The notes under the pieces were generated by a model. The model was not told the DNA's origin. It saw only the letters and a program-made list of their open reading frames with translations, and did not search any database. Positions 27,994-37,348 of a stretch of 64,000 nt of DNA are shown here, piece after piece. This DNA comes from Shouchella lonarensis. Its GTDB lineage: Bacteria; Bacillota; Bacilli; Bacillales; Bacillaceae_D. Location of the stretch: contig NZ_FMYM01000006.1 of assembly GCF_900096965.1 (NCBI RefSeq), forward strand, positions 154,718 to 218,717, given 5' to 3'. The translations under genes were made by a program, and so were the position numbers. How positions within the stretch are numbered: the stretch's first letter is position 1; each line of letters begins with the position of its first letter.

Positions 27994-28767
27994 TTATTTC
28001 CCTGTAAATACAGGCTTGCGTTTCTCTAAAAATGCGTTGACCCCTTCAACACGATCTTCCCGTGCAAACACATCACCAAAAGAAGCAATTTCTTCTGCCA
28101 ATCCAACTGCCAAGTCACCTTCACTCATCTTTGCTAGTGTCAGTGTACGCGCAACAGTGAGTGGACTTTTCGCCGCAATGACTTGGGCGAGCTTGCGTGC
28201 CTCTTCTAGTAACATTGCTGGTTCACAAACGCGATTGACTAAGCCATACGCGTGTGCCTCAGTCCCAGTAATTGACTCACTCGTAAGCATGAGTTCTAAC
28301 GCTTTTGATTGCCCGATGAGTCGTGGTAAGCGCTGCGTCCCTCCAAAACCAGGGATTAAACCGAGGTTTAGCTCCGGCAAACCAAACTTTGCATCATCTG
28401 CAGCAACACGCAAATGGCAAGCCATCGCTAGTTCCAAGCCACCACCAAGCGCAGCGCCATGAATTGCCGCGATGACTGGCTTCGGTGACTGCTCAATTTT
28501 ATTAAATGTCTCTTGCCCTTTTTCTCCAAGCTTGGCGAACTCTTTTGCGTCAGCGACATCAATAAACTCTTTAATATCAGCCCCTGCTGCAAAAAAACGT
28601 CCTTCACCATGAATAACGACACATTTGATCGATTCATCTTTGTATACGGTTTCAAAATGGTCATCAAGCTCATCCATGACAGCTCGCGCAAGCGCATTTG
28701 CTGGTGGCCGGTTTAATGTAATCCAAGCAATCCCATCTTCTACTTTCCATGCTGTATATGACATCAT
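27994..28767 (-). CDS. fadB: enoyl-CoA hydratase
   Basis: A 257-aa crotonase-fold protein (YsiB/FadB in B. subtilis). The oxyanion-hole segments FAAGADIKEF (about 60-69) and AALGGGLELAMACH (about 104-117) are present. The catalytic glutamates are expected in LGGGLEL and in the PELNLGLIPGFGG segment. It hydrates trans-2-enoyl-CoA in beta-oxidation. Two adjacent ATG codons follow AGGAGG, so the start may be 28767 or 28764. It is co-transcribed with fadR and etfBA. Confidence 0.93.
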   Translation of the reverse strand: MMSYTAWKVEDGIAWITLNRPPANALARAVMDELDDHFETVYKDESIKCVVIHGEGRFFAAGADIKEFIDVADAKEFAKLGEKGQETFNKIEQSPKPVIAAIHGAALGGGLELAMACHLRVAADDAKFGLPELNLGLIPGFGGTQRLPRLIGQSKALELMLTSESITGTEAHAYGLVNRVCEPAMLLEEARKLAQVIAAKSPLTVARTLTLAKMSEGDLAVGLAEEIASFGDVFAREDRVEGVNAFLEKRKPVFTGK

Positions 28768-28830
28768 GTCATCCTCCTTTCATATTCACCTTCAAGAAAT
28801 TTGGAAACGAAAGCATCATCAAAGACCATA

Positions 28831-29430
28831 CTATGTGGCTTTACCTACCAAACCGTCCAGCAACATTTTTTGCACTTTCTCGGTTTGTTTCGCAAGAGAG
28901 AACTTCCCTTCTGCCATCACCCAGTTTGAGACGACTTCATCCAATGTTCCAAATACCATTTGGCGAGCGAGCAAACGATCTAGTTCTGAAGAAAATAGAC
29001 CACTATCTTTGCCCTCTTGAATTAATTCGTCTAGAAGTGACAAATATCCTTTTAATACATGATTAATCTTCAAACGCAACTCTGGCTTTGACTGTCTCAA
29101 CTCTAATTGCGTCACGACTGCTAAATGAAAATCGGCTTCAAGTTGTGTAAAATGGGCATGCACAAGCACACGCAATTTCTCTTTCGCTGTTTGTTCTAAA
29201 CCAATTTTCCTTCTACTTTCAGCCACAAAAGCGCCCATCTTTTCTTCAAACAAGGAAATTAAAATATCTTCTTTGTTCTTGAAGTACAAATAAATGGTGC
29301 CATCTGCGACCCCAGCTTCTTTTGCAATTTTTGCTACTTGCGCCTGGTGAAAACCGTATTTTGCAATGACGGTCACAGCCGCCTCAATAATCCGGTCATA
29401 TTTTTGGCCCCGTTTTTTACTCAACTTCAT
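28831..29430 (-). CDS. fadR: TetR-family fatty-acid degradation regulator FadR (YsiA)
   Basis: A 199-aa repressor. The helix-turn-helix is at about 28-50 (AQVAKIAKEAGVADGTIYLYF), and the rest is the ligand-binding domain. In B. subtilis FadR represses beta-oxidation genes and is released by long-chain acyl-CoA. Its operator overlaps the start point of its own promoter (29441-29474), so it represses itself and the downstream fadB-etfBA. Confidence 0.94.
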   Translation of the reverse strand: MKLSKKRGQKYDRIIEAAVTVIAKYGFHQAQVAKIAKEAGVADGTIYLYFKNKEDILISLFEEKMGAFVAESRRKIGLEQTAKEKLRVLVHAHFTQLEADFHLAVVTQLELRQSKPELRLKINHVLKGYLSLLDELIQEGKDSGLFSSELDRLLARQMVFGTLDEVVSNWVMAEGKFSLAKQTEKVQKMLLDGLVGKAT

Positions 29431-29440
29431 CGCTCCTTAA

Positions 29441-29474
29441 CACATATATGAATGAGTGTTCATTCATATATGTG
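29441..29474. promoter_or_regulatory. FadR operator
   Basis: A 34-bp palindrome with 15-base arms around a 4-base centre, whose core TGAATGA-NNNN-TCATTCA fits the known B. subtilis FadR site. It starts 11 bases upstream of the fadR ATG and covers the expected transcription start. Confidence 0.88.
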
Positions 29475-29475
29475 T

Positions 29476-29504
29476 AGTATAATACGAGTGAGAGTAATTG
29501 TCAA
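29476..29504 (-). promoter_or_regulatory. sigma-A promoter of fadR-fadB-etfBA
   Basis: On the minus strand a consensus TTGACA (29504-29499), exactly 17 bases, then TATACT (29481-29476). It directly abuts the FadR operator. The rest of 29505-29663 holds no gene. Confidence 0.88.
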
Positions 29505-29664
29505 TGGGCAGTTGTCGCCTTGATTTATTTTTATTCATTGTTCGCGACCCTACTTAATCATTTTTTTCTCTAAAATTATGTGCAATAGCAATACTAGGAT
29601 CTAACATTATATGTATCGCTGTTCAGCTCGACAAGTGTGTTTTTAGCCATTATTTTTCAGAAAG

Positions 29665-29688
29665 AAAAAAGGGCGCATCGCCCTTTTT
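29665..29688 (-). terminator. lcfA terminator
   Basis: Stem AAAAAGGGCG-ATG-CGCCCTTTTT overlapping the lcfA stop codon. It is A/T-rich on both sides. It separates lcfA from the fadR promoter. Confidence 0.8.
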
Positions 29689-31387
29689 ATGCTTCTTTCT
29701 TTTCTGTTCCTTCTTTTTGATTCATCTCTTCCTCTATCAATGCCCGTTTCAAGATCTTGCCGACCAACGTTTTTGGCAATTCTTCGCGGAATTCATATAG
29801 ACGTGGAATCTTAAAAGCAGCTAGGCTTTTGCGGCAATACGTTTCTAAATCCTTTTCTGTCACTTCCATCTCCGGTTTCAGTACGATGAATGCTTTCACC
29901 GTTTCACCACGGTATTCGTCAGGTACGCCAATAACTGCTGCTTCCATCACTGCAGGGTGGCTATACAACACTTCTTCTACTTCACGTGGATAAATATTAA
30001 AGCCACCAGCAATAATGAGCTCTTTTTGGCGATCGACAATGTAAACATAGCCTTCTTCATCCATCCGTCCCATATCGCCACTTCTAAACCATTCCCCGTG
30101 GAAAACTTGGGCTGTTGCCTCTGGGCGATTCCAGTATCCAGACATGACTTGAGGTCCTTTAATCCAAATTTCCCCCACTTCGCCAATGTCGGCTTCTCCG
30201 TCTTTTTCTACAGAATAAATCATCACTTCTGTATCTGGCCAAGGAATGCCTACACTACCTGGCTTCCGTTTGTCCCATACCGGGTTCGCACACGCAATGG
30301 GTGACGTTTCCGTTAGCCCGTACCCTTCAACAATACGACCTTTTGTAATTTCCTCAAACGTTTCTTGTACCTCTAATGGCAATGGTGCCGAGCCACTTAA
30401 ACATGCTTTAATAGACGACAAATCGTACTTTCCAATATCAGGGTGATTAATTAATGCCACATACATCGTCGGCGCACCGGGGAATAATGTGATACGTTGC
30501 TTTTCAATCGTCTTTAATACTTCCTCTGGATTAAACTTCGGGACAAGTACCATTGCGGCACCTGTGAGGATCGATTGGTTCATCACCGCTGTCATCCCGT
30601 ATACATGGAAAAATGGTAACGCACCAAGAATCCGCTCTTCAGATGGGTTCGTTTTATATAACCAAGCTTTTGATTGTTGCGTATTGACAACAAGGTTCCG
30701 ATGGGTGAGCATGACGCCTTTTGCAGGACCGGTCGTTCCTCCCGTATACTGTAGCAACGCCAAGTCATCAATTTCAACAACCACATTGGCTTCTTCAACC
30801 TGACCTTCTTTAATCATTTGTGTAAAGCGTAACGTCCGCTCATCATACGTCACCTTCACTTTCGGCATGCCTTTCTTTTCTTGTACAAGCGGAAACAACA
30901 GGTTTTTAGGAAAAGGCAAATAATCTTTTATGCTTGTGACAATGACAGTTTCTACAGGTGTCTTACTACGCACATTACGTACCCTTGGCATAACAAGGTC
31001 TAGGCAAATCAATACTTTTGCACCAGAATCATTTAATTGATGCTCCAACTCACGCTCGACATAAAGTGGATTCGTTTGGACAACGACACCGCCTACCATT
31101 AATGTTGCGTAATAACCAATGACGGCTTGCGGGCAATTTGCTGACATGATTGCCACTCGGTCACCTTTTTTTACACCAAGCGCTTTCAATCTATTGGCAA
31201 AGCGTAATGTTTGCTCATACAGCGTTCCAAATGTCATTTTCTTTCCCAAAAAATGAACCGCTTCCTGATTCGGGTATTTTTCAGTCGTTCTTTTGAAAAA
31301 CGCATGCATCGGCAACGCTTCATATTCCATTGACTCTTTCACTGATTCTGGATAATGAGCCACCCATCTCTTTTGTACAGACTCCAT
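29687..31387 (-). CDS. lcfA: long-chain fatty-acid-CoA ligase
   Basis: A 566-aa AMP-forming acyl-CoA synthetase. The P-loop-like YTGGTTGPAKGV (about 214-225), the GYGLTETSP motif and the C-terminal GGFNIYPREVEEVL with the catalytic lysine in LPKTLVGKILKRAL are all present. It activates fatty acids for beta-oxidation. Unlike the B. subtilis operon, a terminator and a strong promoter lie between lcfA and fadR. A cre site lies 62 bases upstream. Confidence 0.95.
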   Translation of the reverse strand: MESVQKRWVAHYPESVKESMEYEALPMHAFFKRTTEKYPNQEAVHFLGKKMTFGTLYEQTLRFANRLKALGVKKGDRVAIMSANCPQAVIGYYATLMVGGVVVQTNPLYVERELEHQLNDSGAKVLICLDLVMPRVRNVRSKTPVETVIVTSIKDYLPFPKNLLFPLVQEKKGMPKVKVTYDERTLRFTQMIKEGQVEEANVVVEIDDLALLQYTGGTTGPAKGVMLTHRNLVVNTQQSKAWLYKTNPSEERILGALPFFHVYGMTAVMNQSILTGAAMVLVPKFNPEEVLKTIEKQRITLFPGAPTMYVALINHPDIGKYDLSSIKACLSGSAPLPLEVQETFEEITKGRIVEGYGLTETSPIACANPVWDKRKPGSVGIPWPDTEVMIYSVEKDGEADIGEVGEIWIKGPQVMSGYWNRPEATAQVFHGEWFRSGDMGRMDEEGYVYIVDRQKELIIAGGFNIYPREVEEVLYSHPAVMEAAVIGVPDEYRGETVKAFIVLKPEMEVTEKDLETYCRKSLAAFKIPRLYEFREELPKTLVGKILKRALIEEEMNQKEGTEKKEA

Positions 31388-31448
31388 GATTCGCCTCCTT
31401 CAGTTCATAAAATCCTCTCGCAAAAAATGCTCCTCCCTTCTATTGTAA

Positions 31449-31462
31449 TGTAATCGCTTACA
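31449..31462. promoter_or_regulatory. CcpA cre site upstream of lcfA
   Basis: TGTAATCGCTTACA is a near-perfect palindrome and fits the cre consensus TGWAANCGNTNWCA. It lies in the spacer just upstream of a TACAAT on the minus strand, where bound CcpA would block transcription of lcfA. Catabolite repression of lcfA by CcpA is known in B. subtilis. Confidence 0.75.
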
Positions 31463-31574
31463 CAATTAAATAGGTTTTTTTGCTTTTTCCTAAAAAAAAT
31501 GCACGATTTTCTCTTTATATTTACCGTATTGTATCTTTTATGTATTTATTTTCCTTATAAGTTAAAAACATGAA

Positions 31575-31616
31575 CAAAAAACGCAAAGAGGCACCGTAAA
31601 ACAGCGCCGCTCTTTT
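31575..31616 (-). terminator. terminator after the small membrane peptide gene
   Basis: AAAGAG-GGC / GCC-CTCTTT stem with one bulge on each side (31585-31615). On the minus strand it is followed by GCGTTTTTTG. It ends the yshE unit before the lcfA promoter. Between it and the cre site (31463-31574) only AT-rich sequence is seen. Confidence 0.65.
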
Positions 31617-31696
31617 CAATAGAAAATCAAGAAAATCATTCCTGCCAGTAAGAAAATACCACAGCAGATATATAAAATTTTGATGAGCAAATTCAT
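31616..31696 (-). CDS. 26-aa single-span membrane peptide
   Basis: The peptide MNLLIKILYICCGIFLLAGM followed by IFLIFY is almost wholly hydrophobic and would span the membrane once, with a Cys-Cys pair in the middle. The AAAGGAGCGG ribosome site is well placed and a terminator follows directly. It lies 16 bases after yshE, probably in the same mRNA. Function unknown; it could be a small regulatory membrane protein. Confidence 0.6.
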   Translation of the reverse strand: MNLLIKILYICCGIFLLAGMIFLIFY

Positions 31697-31712
31697 ACTG
31701 TCCGCTCCTTTG

Positions 31713-32138
31713 TTATATACTCGCCAGTCCTGCGCTAACCACGTACGATAATCCAACCGAGACAACAAGCGCTATGAAACCAACTGCGCGGTTATCTTCT
31801 TGGATTTCATCATCAACGTTAAATCCGGGTGTTAAAAACTCAAACATAAAATAGCTAATTAATAGCAACAAAAAGCCGAATGCTCCCCACATGAGCGTCA
31901 TAAGCAACGAATCAAAGTGTCGCACCGAATTTGCAAAAATGTTGGCAACACCAAAAATCTTTCCTCCTGTTGCCATCGCCACAGCGATATTGCCACGTTT
32001 AATTTCTGTCCAATTGTTATATTTTGTGACAGTCTCAAAGATGGCAAGAAAGACAACGAGTGCCAAAATCGTCACGCTATAAATTGCTACTGTATTTATC
32101 CACTCATTAGCCAGTAAATTCTCCAATGCATTCTTCAA
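31713..32138 (-). CDS. yshE: DUF350 membrane protein YshE
   Basis: A 141-aa protein with four hydrophobic segments (about 17-36, 50-70, 78-102 and 118-140) and the DUF350 pattern of conserved polar residues (ETVTKYNNWTEIKRGNIAVA). Role unknown. It follows mutS2 by 28 bases, the order seen in B. subtilis. Confidence 0.88.
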   Translation of the reverse strand: MKNALENLLANEWINTVAIYSVTILALVVFLAIFETVTKYNNWTEIKRGNIAVAMATGGKIFGVANIFANSVRHFDSLLMTLMWGAFGFLLLLISYFMFEFLTPGFNVDDEIQEDNRAVGFIALVVSVGLSYVVSAGLASI

Positions 32139-32166
32139 TACACTCTTCCTCTCTCATTCCATCACA

Positions 32167-34530
32167 TTACATAAATTCAATCACAGTATTACCTAGTCCC
32201 CCTTCATTCATGCCACCATCTCGCGTTGTTTTAATGCGTGGATGTGCTGCAACCAATTTTTTTACACCTTTTCGAAGCGCGCCAGTACCGTGACCATGAA
32301 TAATTGATACTTTGCTATAACCGGCCAGGAGCGCGTCATCAATGTATTTCTCTACGCGTCTCATTGCTTCTTCATAGCGCTCACCACGTAAATCAAGTTC
32401 CGGTGACACGTGCATGTTTGTGCGTTTAAGTGATGTTGTGCTCGCTGTATTTGTCTCTTTTTTGCTGCTCTTCAAAAGCTGCATATCATCTGTTGCAACG
32501 GACATCTTCATCATACCGAGCTGAACGAGGAACGTTTTGTCATCGACTTTCTTCACAATACTCCCGTTTTGGTTTAAACTTAACACTTTTACTTCATCAC
32601 CCGGTTGTGGTGCTCGTTCCGTCATTTTCTCCATCTGTCCTTTTGATGTTGGCTTTTGTTGAGAGAGCTTCGGAGCTGCTTCTTCTAAGTGTTTACGTGC
32701 TTCAATAAGCTGATGGTCTTTCACAGCAGTCCCTTGCTTCTGTAAGTCCCGAAGTTCAGCAATGATCATTTCAGCTTCTTCCTTCGCTTCTGTAAGCGCC
32801 TGTGCTGCCTTTTTGTCTACTTCCTGTAAACGAAGCTGTTTTTCCCGCTCAAAACGAGCAAATTCTCGCGCTAGCTGCTTTTTTAATGTTTCTGCGTCCT
32901 GTTGCACAGCAAGCGCTTCTTCTCGTGCCTGCTCAACTTCCTTTTGCCGTTGTTCAAGTGACGCAATCATTCTTTCCACTTGACCCGCTTCACGCGTCAT
33001 CTCAACTTTAGCTGCCGTAATAATTCCTTCATTCAATCCAAGTCGTTTAGAGATGGCAAATGCATTACTTCGCCCGGGTACACCGACAAGTAAGCGATAC
33101 GTCGGACGCAACGTCTCCACATCAAATTCAACACTTGCATTCAACGCACCTGTCCGTTCGTAGGCATAGCCTTTCAACTCGCTATAATGCGTCGTTGCCA
33201 CCGCAAGTGCACCGAGTCCATAAAGATGATCTAATATGGCCATGGCCAATGCCGCACCTTCTGTCGGGTCTGTACCAGCGCCGAGCTCATCTAGGAGGAC
33301 GAGGCTTTGTTCATTCACTTGTTCAAGAATGGAAACGATGTTTTTCATATGGGAGGAGAAGGTGCTTAAACTTTGCTCAATTGATTGCTCGTCTCCAATG
33401 TCCGCAAAAATGTGCGCAAAGACCGCTAGTTCTGTTTCTTCTTCCGCTGGCACGTGTAATCCAGACTGGGCCATACAAGAAAGCAGCCCTATCGTTTTTA
33501 ATGTCACTGTTTTACCGCCTGTATTCGGACCGGTGATGACGAGGGAGCGAATATCATTGCCAATCGCTACTTCAATGGGTACGACTTCGTCTGCGGATAA
33601 AAGTGGATGACGAGCTTGTTTTAAATGAATATATCCTTGGTCATTTAATTTTGGTTGGACTGCTCTTATTGCATTGGCGTACTGCGCTTTCGCCACGACA
33701 AAATCAATCTGCGCAAGCATCTCAAGATTTAACAACAATGACGCACCTTCAACGCCCACTTGATTTGAAAGGTCAGCTAAGATACGCTCGATTTCTCGCT
33801 TTTCCCGTGACTTTGCTTCTGTTAACTGATTGTTCAAAGAAACAATGACACCTGGTTCAATAAATAAGGTTGCGCCAGAGGCAGACTGGTCATGGACAAT
33901 GCCTCCGAAAGACGAGCGATACTCTTGTTTAACCGGGATTACATAACGATCATTCCGAATTGTCACAAGTGCATCCGATAACATACTTCGTGATGACCTT
34001 GTAAATTGCTCTAATTTTGTCCGAATTGTTGTTTCAAACGTGCGGATTTGGGCGCGTACTGTTCGTAACGTCCCGCTCGCTTGGTCGAGTACATATCCGT
34101 GGTCATCAATACATTGCTTAATTGCTTGTTCTAACGGCGTTAATGGCACAATTTGTTCCACATATGCGCCTAGCAATGGTAACGACAGAAGCTCATCAGC
34201 AATGATGTTAGTAAAAAACTGTTTTGTCCGCTTCCCTCCGTATAAAGTGGCGGCGATTTCAGTCAACTCCGTCGCTGACAACCCTCCCCCGATCTGTGCC
34301 CGCTTCACATGAGCACCAATATCTGTAATTCCCCCTAAAGGGACAGCACCTTTTAATCGAAGCACATCAACAGCTTCAGCCGTCTCACGTTGCCACTCGA
34401 TCACTTCGTCAATCTGACGAGAAGGTATAAGGGCTTCTACTTTCCTCCTCCCTAGAGAGGAAGCGACAAAACTTAATAATTGTTGCTTCATTTTGTCGTA
34501 TTCTAATACGCGTTGTACGCGCTCCATCAT
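32167..34530 (-). CDS. mutS2: MutS2 (DNA- and ribosome-associated ATPase with Smr domain)
   Basis: A 787-aa protein. The ATPase domain has the Walker A GPNTGGKT (about 334-341) and Walker B LVLLDELGAGTDP. A long coiled coil spans about 515-625 (ERMIASLEQRQKEVEQ onward), and the C-terminal Smr nuclease-like domain has DLRGERYEEAM and the HGHGTGALRKGV motif. It lacks the MutS mismatch-binding domain. In B. subtilis MutS2 acts on collided ribosomes and in recombination control. Follows polX. Confidence 0.95.
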   Translation of the reverse strand: MMERVQRVLEYDKMKQQLLSFVASSLGRRKVEALIPSRQIDEVIEWQRETAEAVDVLRLKGAVPLGGITDIGAHVKRAQIGGGLSATELTEIAATLYGGKRTKQFFTNIIADELLSLPLLGAYVEQIVPLTPLEQAIKQCIDDHGYVLDQASGTLRTVRAQIRTFETTIRTKLEQFTRSSRSMLSDALVTIRNDRYVIPVKQEYRSSFGGIVHDQSASGATLFIEPGVIVSLNNQLTEAKSREKREIERILADLSNQVGVEGASLLLNLEMLAQIDFVVAKAQYANAIRAVQPKLNDQGYIHLKQARHPLLSADEVVPIEVAIGNDIRSLVITGPNTGGKTVTLKTIGLLSCMAQSGLHVPAEEETELAVFAHIFADIGDEQSIEQSLSTFSSHMKNIVSILEQVNEQSLVLLDELGAGTDPTEGAALAMAILDHLYGLGALAVATTHYSELKGYAYERTGALNASVEFDVETLRPTYRLLVGVPGRSNAFAISKRLGLNEGIITAAKVEMTREAGQVERMIASLEQRQKEVEQAREEALAVQQDAETLKKQLAREFARFEREKQLRLQEVDKKAAQALTEAKEEAEMIIAELRDLQKQGTAVKDHQLIEARKHLEEAAPKLSQQKPTSKGQMEKMTERAPQPGDEVKVLSLNQNGSIVKKVDDKTFLVQLGMMKMSVATDDMQLLKSSKKETNTASTTSLKRTNMHVSPELDLRGERYEEAMRRVEKYIDDALLAGYSKVSIIHGHGTGALRKGVKKLVAAHPRIKTTRDGGMNEGGLGNTVIEFM

Positions 34531-34569
34531 TTAATATCCCCCCAACATATACTGCCGTTTTGTAAACGG

Positions 34570-36288
34570 TTATTTTCCTCGCAAAAGGATCTCCTGCCGG
34601 AATTTCTCAAAGCTCCATGTATTCAACACATTATCAGGGGTCAACATCGCCTTCCGCGCATATGCATAACCATAATCAACCACATCCAGACCTGACACCC
34701 GGTGTGCATCAGAGTTAATTGCAATTGGAACGCCTTGTAAAGCTGCTTGCTTCAACCATTTCACTTCTAAATCAAGCCGTCTTGGATTCGCATTGAGCTC
34801 AAGTACCTTCCCTGTCTCCTCGGCCCAATCAATTAATGTTCCCACATCGATGTCATAGCCAGGGCGCCGACCAATGAGCCGACCCATTGGATGCGCGATC
34901 AAGTGAACATACGGGTTTTCCATCGCCTGCCGCATACGGTACATGATGTCTGACCGGCTTTGTGAGAATCCTGAGTGAATAGAAGCAATGACAAAATCGA
35001 TTTCTTTTAATACTTCATCTGGATAATCGAGTGTACCATTTGGCAAAATGTCCATTTCTACACCAGTCAATATGTGAATATCTGTGTATTGTTCATCTAA
35101 GCGACGAACCTTTTCATGTTGTTCTTGTAATTGCTTCGTGGATAATCCATGTGCAACTTTTAAAGATCGCGAATGATCTGTAATGGCAATGTGTGTATAA
35201 CCTTTGGACCGTGCGGCTTCCACCATCTCCTCAATTGTATTCGCACCATCGCTCCAAACCGTATGCATATGTAAATCCGCTTTCGCATCACTCGCCCAAA
35301 CATCAGTCTGACACTCGGCATAACGTGAAAAGGCAGACTCGTCCTCCCGTGCCTCAGGTGGCATATACGGCAAATTAAAGTGGGAAAAAAACGCTTGCTC
35401 ATCCTGAAAAGTCATCGTTTCATTTGTCGCTACATTTGTTACGCCATACTCACTAATCTTTTCCCCTTGTTTCTTGGCAAGTTGCCGCATATAAATGTTG
35501 TGCGTCTTCGAGCCAGTGAAGTGATGGAGCGCTGTTGCAAATTCCGCGACAGTCACAAGCCTAAAATCAACAGAAATGACGCCACGCTCTAATTGAAGAG
35601 ATACAGAAACTTTTGTTTCTCCTTGGGCAATAACATCCACTAAGTTAGACAATTGTAACAAATGTGTCCGAACAGTGTGCGGGTCGTCTGTCGCAATGAC
35701 AAAATCAATATCTTTCACCATTTCTTGCATACGCCGCAAACTACCTGCGCGTGAGAATCGCGCCACTCCTGGCATCCTTTCTAACTGAACTTCAATTGTT
35801 GCTGCAACAGACAGTGCCACTTCGATTGGGAAACGGTCTGGTCCTTTTTGTTGCTCCTTGAGTACGGTAATAATTTTTTCCTCTGACTTTGCGCCAAACC
35901 CAGCTAGTAAACGGACTTTTCCTTGTTCGCATGCCGAAAGTAACGTTTTTTCATCTATCACACCTAATTCTCGGTACAGTTTGCCTATTTTTTTACCACC
36001 AAGCCCAGGTAATCGTAGCAAGGTAAGGAGGCTCTCTGGTAACGTTTCTGCAAGCGAAGTAAGCAGTGATGACGTTCCTGTCTCTTGCAGCTCTGTCAAC
36101 ACTTCAGCTGTCGCTTTGCCAATCCCATTTAACGTACTTACATCTTCAATCTCCCACAATGCTCGCACTTCACGCTCAAGTGCTTGTGCTGCTTTCCGAT
36201 ATGCGGCAATTTTAAATGGGTTTTCGCCTTTGATCTCGAGATAAAGCGCGATAAGCTCCAATACATGAATTGCTTGCTTTTTATCCAT
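34570..36288 (-). CDS. polX: DNA polymerase X (PolX, YshC)
   Basis: A 572-aa protein. The N-terminal helix-hairpin-helix and nucleotidyltransferase part includes GSLRRMQEMVKDIDFVIA (Asp dyad near 195-197), and the C-terminal PHP domain from about 335 has ADLHMHTVWSDG, ITDHSRS and SIHSGFSQSR metal ligands, giving 3'-5' exonuclease and AP-endonuclease activity. It works in base-excision gap filling. The ATG at 36288 is chosen, eight bases after AAGGAG; a GTG at 36297 overlaps the ribosome site. Confidence 0.95.
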   Translation of the reverse strand: MDKKQAIHVLELIALYLEIKGENPFKIAAYRKAAQALEREVRALWEIEDVSTLNGIGKATAEVLTELQETGTSSLLTSLAETLPESLLTLLRLPGLGGKKIGKLYRELGVIDEKTLLSACEQGKVRLLAGFGAKSEEKIITVLKEQQKGPDRFPIEVALSVAATIEVQLERMPGVARFSRAGSLRRMQEMVKDIDFVIATDDPHTVRTHLLQLSNLVDVIAQGETKVSVSLQLERGVISVDFRLVTVAEFATALHHFTGSKTHNIYMRQLAKKQGEKISEYGVTNVATNETMTFQDEQAFFSHFNLPYMPPEAREDESAFSRYAECQTDVWASDAKADLHMHTVWSDGANTIEEMVEAARSKGYTHIAITDHSRSLKVAHGLSTKQLQEQHEKVRRLDEQYTDIHILTGVEMDILPNGTLDYPDEVLKEIDFVIASIHSGFSQSRSDIMYRMRQAMENPYVHLIAHPMGRLIGRRPGYDIDVGTLIDWAEETGKVLELNANPRRLDLEVKWLKQAALQGVPIAINSDAHRVSGLDVVDYGYAYARKAMLTPDNVLNTWSFEKFRQEILLRGK

Positions 36289-36334
36289 CCTTCTCACTCC
36301 TTGAGTCCGTGACCATACGATCCTATGACAAGAA

Positions 36335-36359
36335 AAACAGCTCGCTCCCTTGAGCGAGC
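36335..36359 (-). terminator. zapA-yshB terminator
   Basis: Perfect 8-bp stem GCTCGCTC/GAGCGAGC (36340-36359) with a 4-base loop. On the minus strand it is followed by TGTTTTTC. It separates yshB from polX. Confidence 0.85.
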
Positions 36360-36365
36360 CAATCG

Positions 36366-36905
36366 TTAAAAATTAAAATTCGTCCATAATGACTGGAGCC
36401 AGTCCGATAAATAAGGTGTGTGATAAACCATCCACTTCGCCACCGTCGATTGCTGCAGCGCCGTTTGTACACCATCAATCGGAACAACCGTCGCTACATA
36501 AACAACCACAAACGTAATTAAATAAAACTCTAGAAATCCTAAAATGCCACCAAGCAGTTTGTTGACTGTATGCAGAAACGGCAAGTGGGCAACAAAATCT
36601 AGCATTGACCCAATGATGTGTAAAATAATCTTTGTCCCAAAAAACAGCATGGCAAAAGCGATGGCCGCATAATAAATTCGCTCAGCCCCAAACGATTGAA
36701 TGAGCATCCCAAATGTATTATCAGGAGAAAGCTCCGGATATGGGATGTATAGGCGAATTTTTTCTGCGAGTGCTGCATGATAACGGTAAGCAATGAATAT
36801 CGCAACAAAAAAGCCTGCTAAATGAATAGACTGTAAAATAAATCCTCGGCGTCTCCCAATAAAAAAGCCAAAGATCAGTAGAAGTATTAATATTAAACTA
36901 ACCAT
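36366..36905 (-). CDS. yshB: CvpA-family membrane protein YshB
   Basis: A 179-aa protein with four hydrophobic segments (about 2-12, 22-42, 76-98 and 112-140), matching the colicin V production protein family. The basic IGRRRGF loop after the first segment is typical. Function in Bacillus is not established. The start overlaps the end of zapA by eight bases. Confidence 0.9.
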   Translation of the reverse strand: MVSLILILLLIFGFFIGRRRGFILQSIHLAGFFVAIFIAYRYHAALAEKIRLYIPYPELSPDNTFGMLIQSFGAERIYYAAIAFAMLFFGTKIILHIIGSMLDFVAHLPFLHTVNKLLGGILGFLEFYLITFVVVYVATVVPIDGVQTALQQSTVAKWMVYHTPYLSDWLQSLWTNFNF

Positions 36906-37143
36906 TTCTCTCTCCTTCTTGCTGACGCTTCAATTTTAAATAGTCATCTGCAATATTTAGAGCAGTAAGTACAGACAGTTTCGTTGTGTCTAAAGAAGGA
37001 TTCCTCGTCTTGAGTTGTGCCATTTTATCATTTATATAAGTGGCAGCTTCTTGTACAGACGCTGGCTCTTCATGACTTACGACGTGATACACTTGTCCTT
37101 GAATATGAACTTTCGTTCGCTGTTTCTCAGCGTCGTTTGACAT
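36898..37143 (-). CDS. zapA: cell division protein ZapA
   Basis: An 81-aa FtsZ-ring stabiliser (YshA). The N-terminal strand pair KVHIQGQVYHVVS is followed by a helix and a C-terminal coiled coil (KLSVLTALNIADDYLKLKRQ). It binds FtsZ filaments and bundles them. The ATG at 37143 follows AAAGGAGG and matches family length; the frame is open further upstream without homology. Confidence 0.93.
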   Translation of the reverse strand: MSNDAEKQRTKVHIQGQVYHVVSHEEPASVQEAATYINDKMAQLKTRNPSLDTTKLSVLTALNIADDYLKLKRQQEGERNG

Positions 37144-37348
37144 GAAAAAACCTCCTTTAACACTTCTTATCATACTCATAAACTGATGTTTATCATACCA
37201 TGAAGCACGAAAAATGAAAACCCAACCGCTGCTCATCAAAAGGTTATCCATGTTCATATATCGCTACGACTCCAGAAATAGAAAAAGGGCAGACTGTCAC
37301 ATAGACAATTCCTCCCTCTCTCCTCAAAGGTGAACTTCAGCACTGCTT

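Noticed and set aside
37144..37257. N-terminal extension of ZapA to 37257
   Set aside because: The extra 38 residues have no homology, and a strong ribosome site (AAAGGAGG) lies directly before the ATG at 37143.
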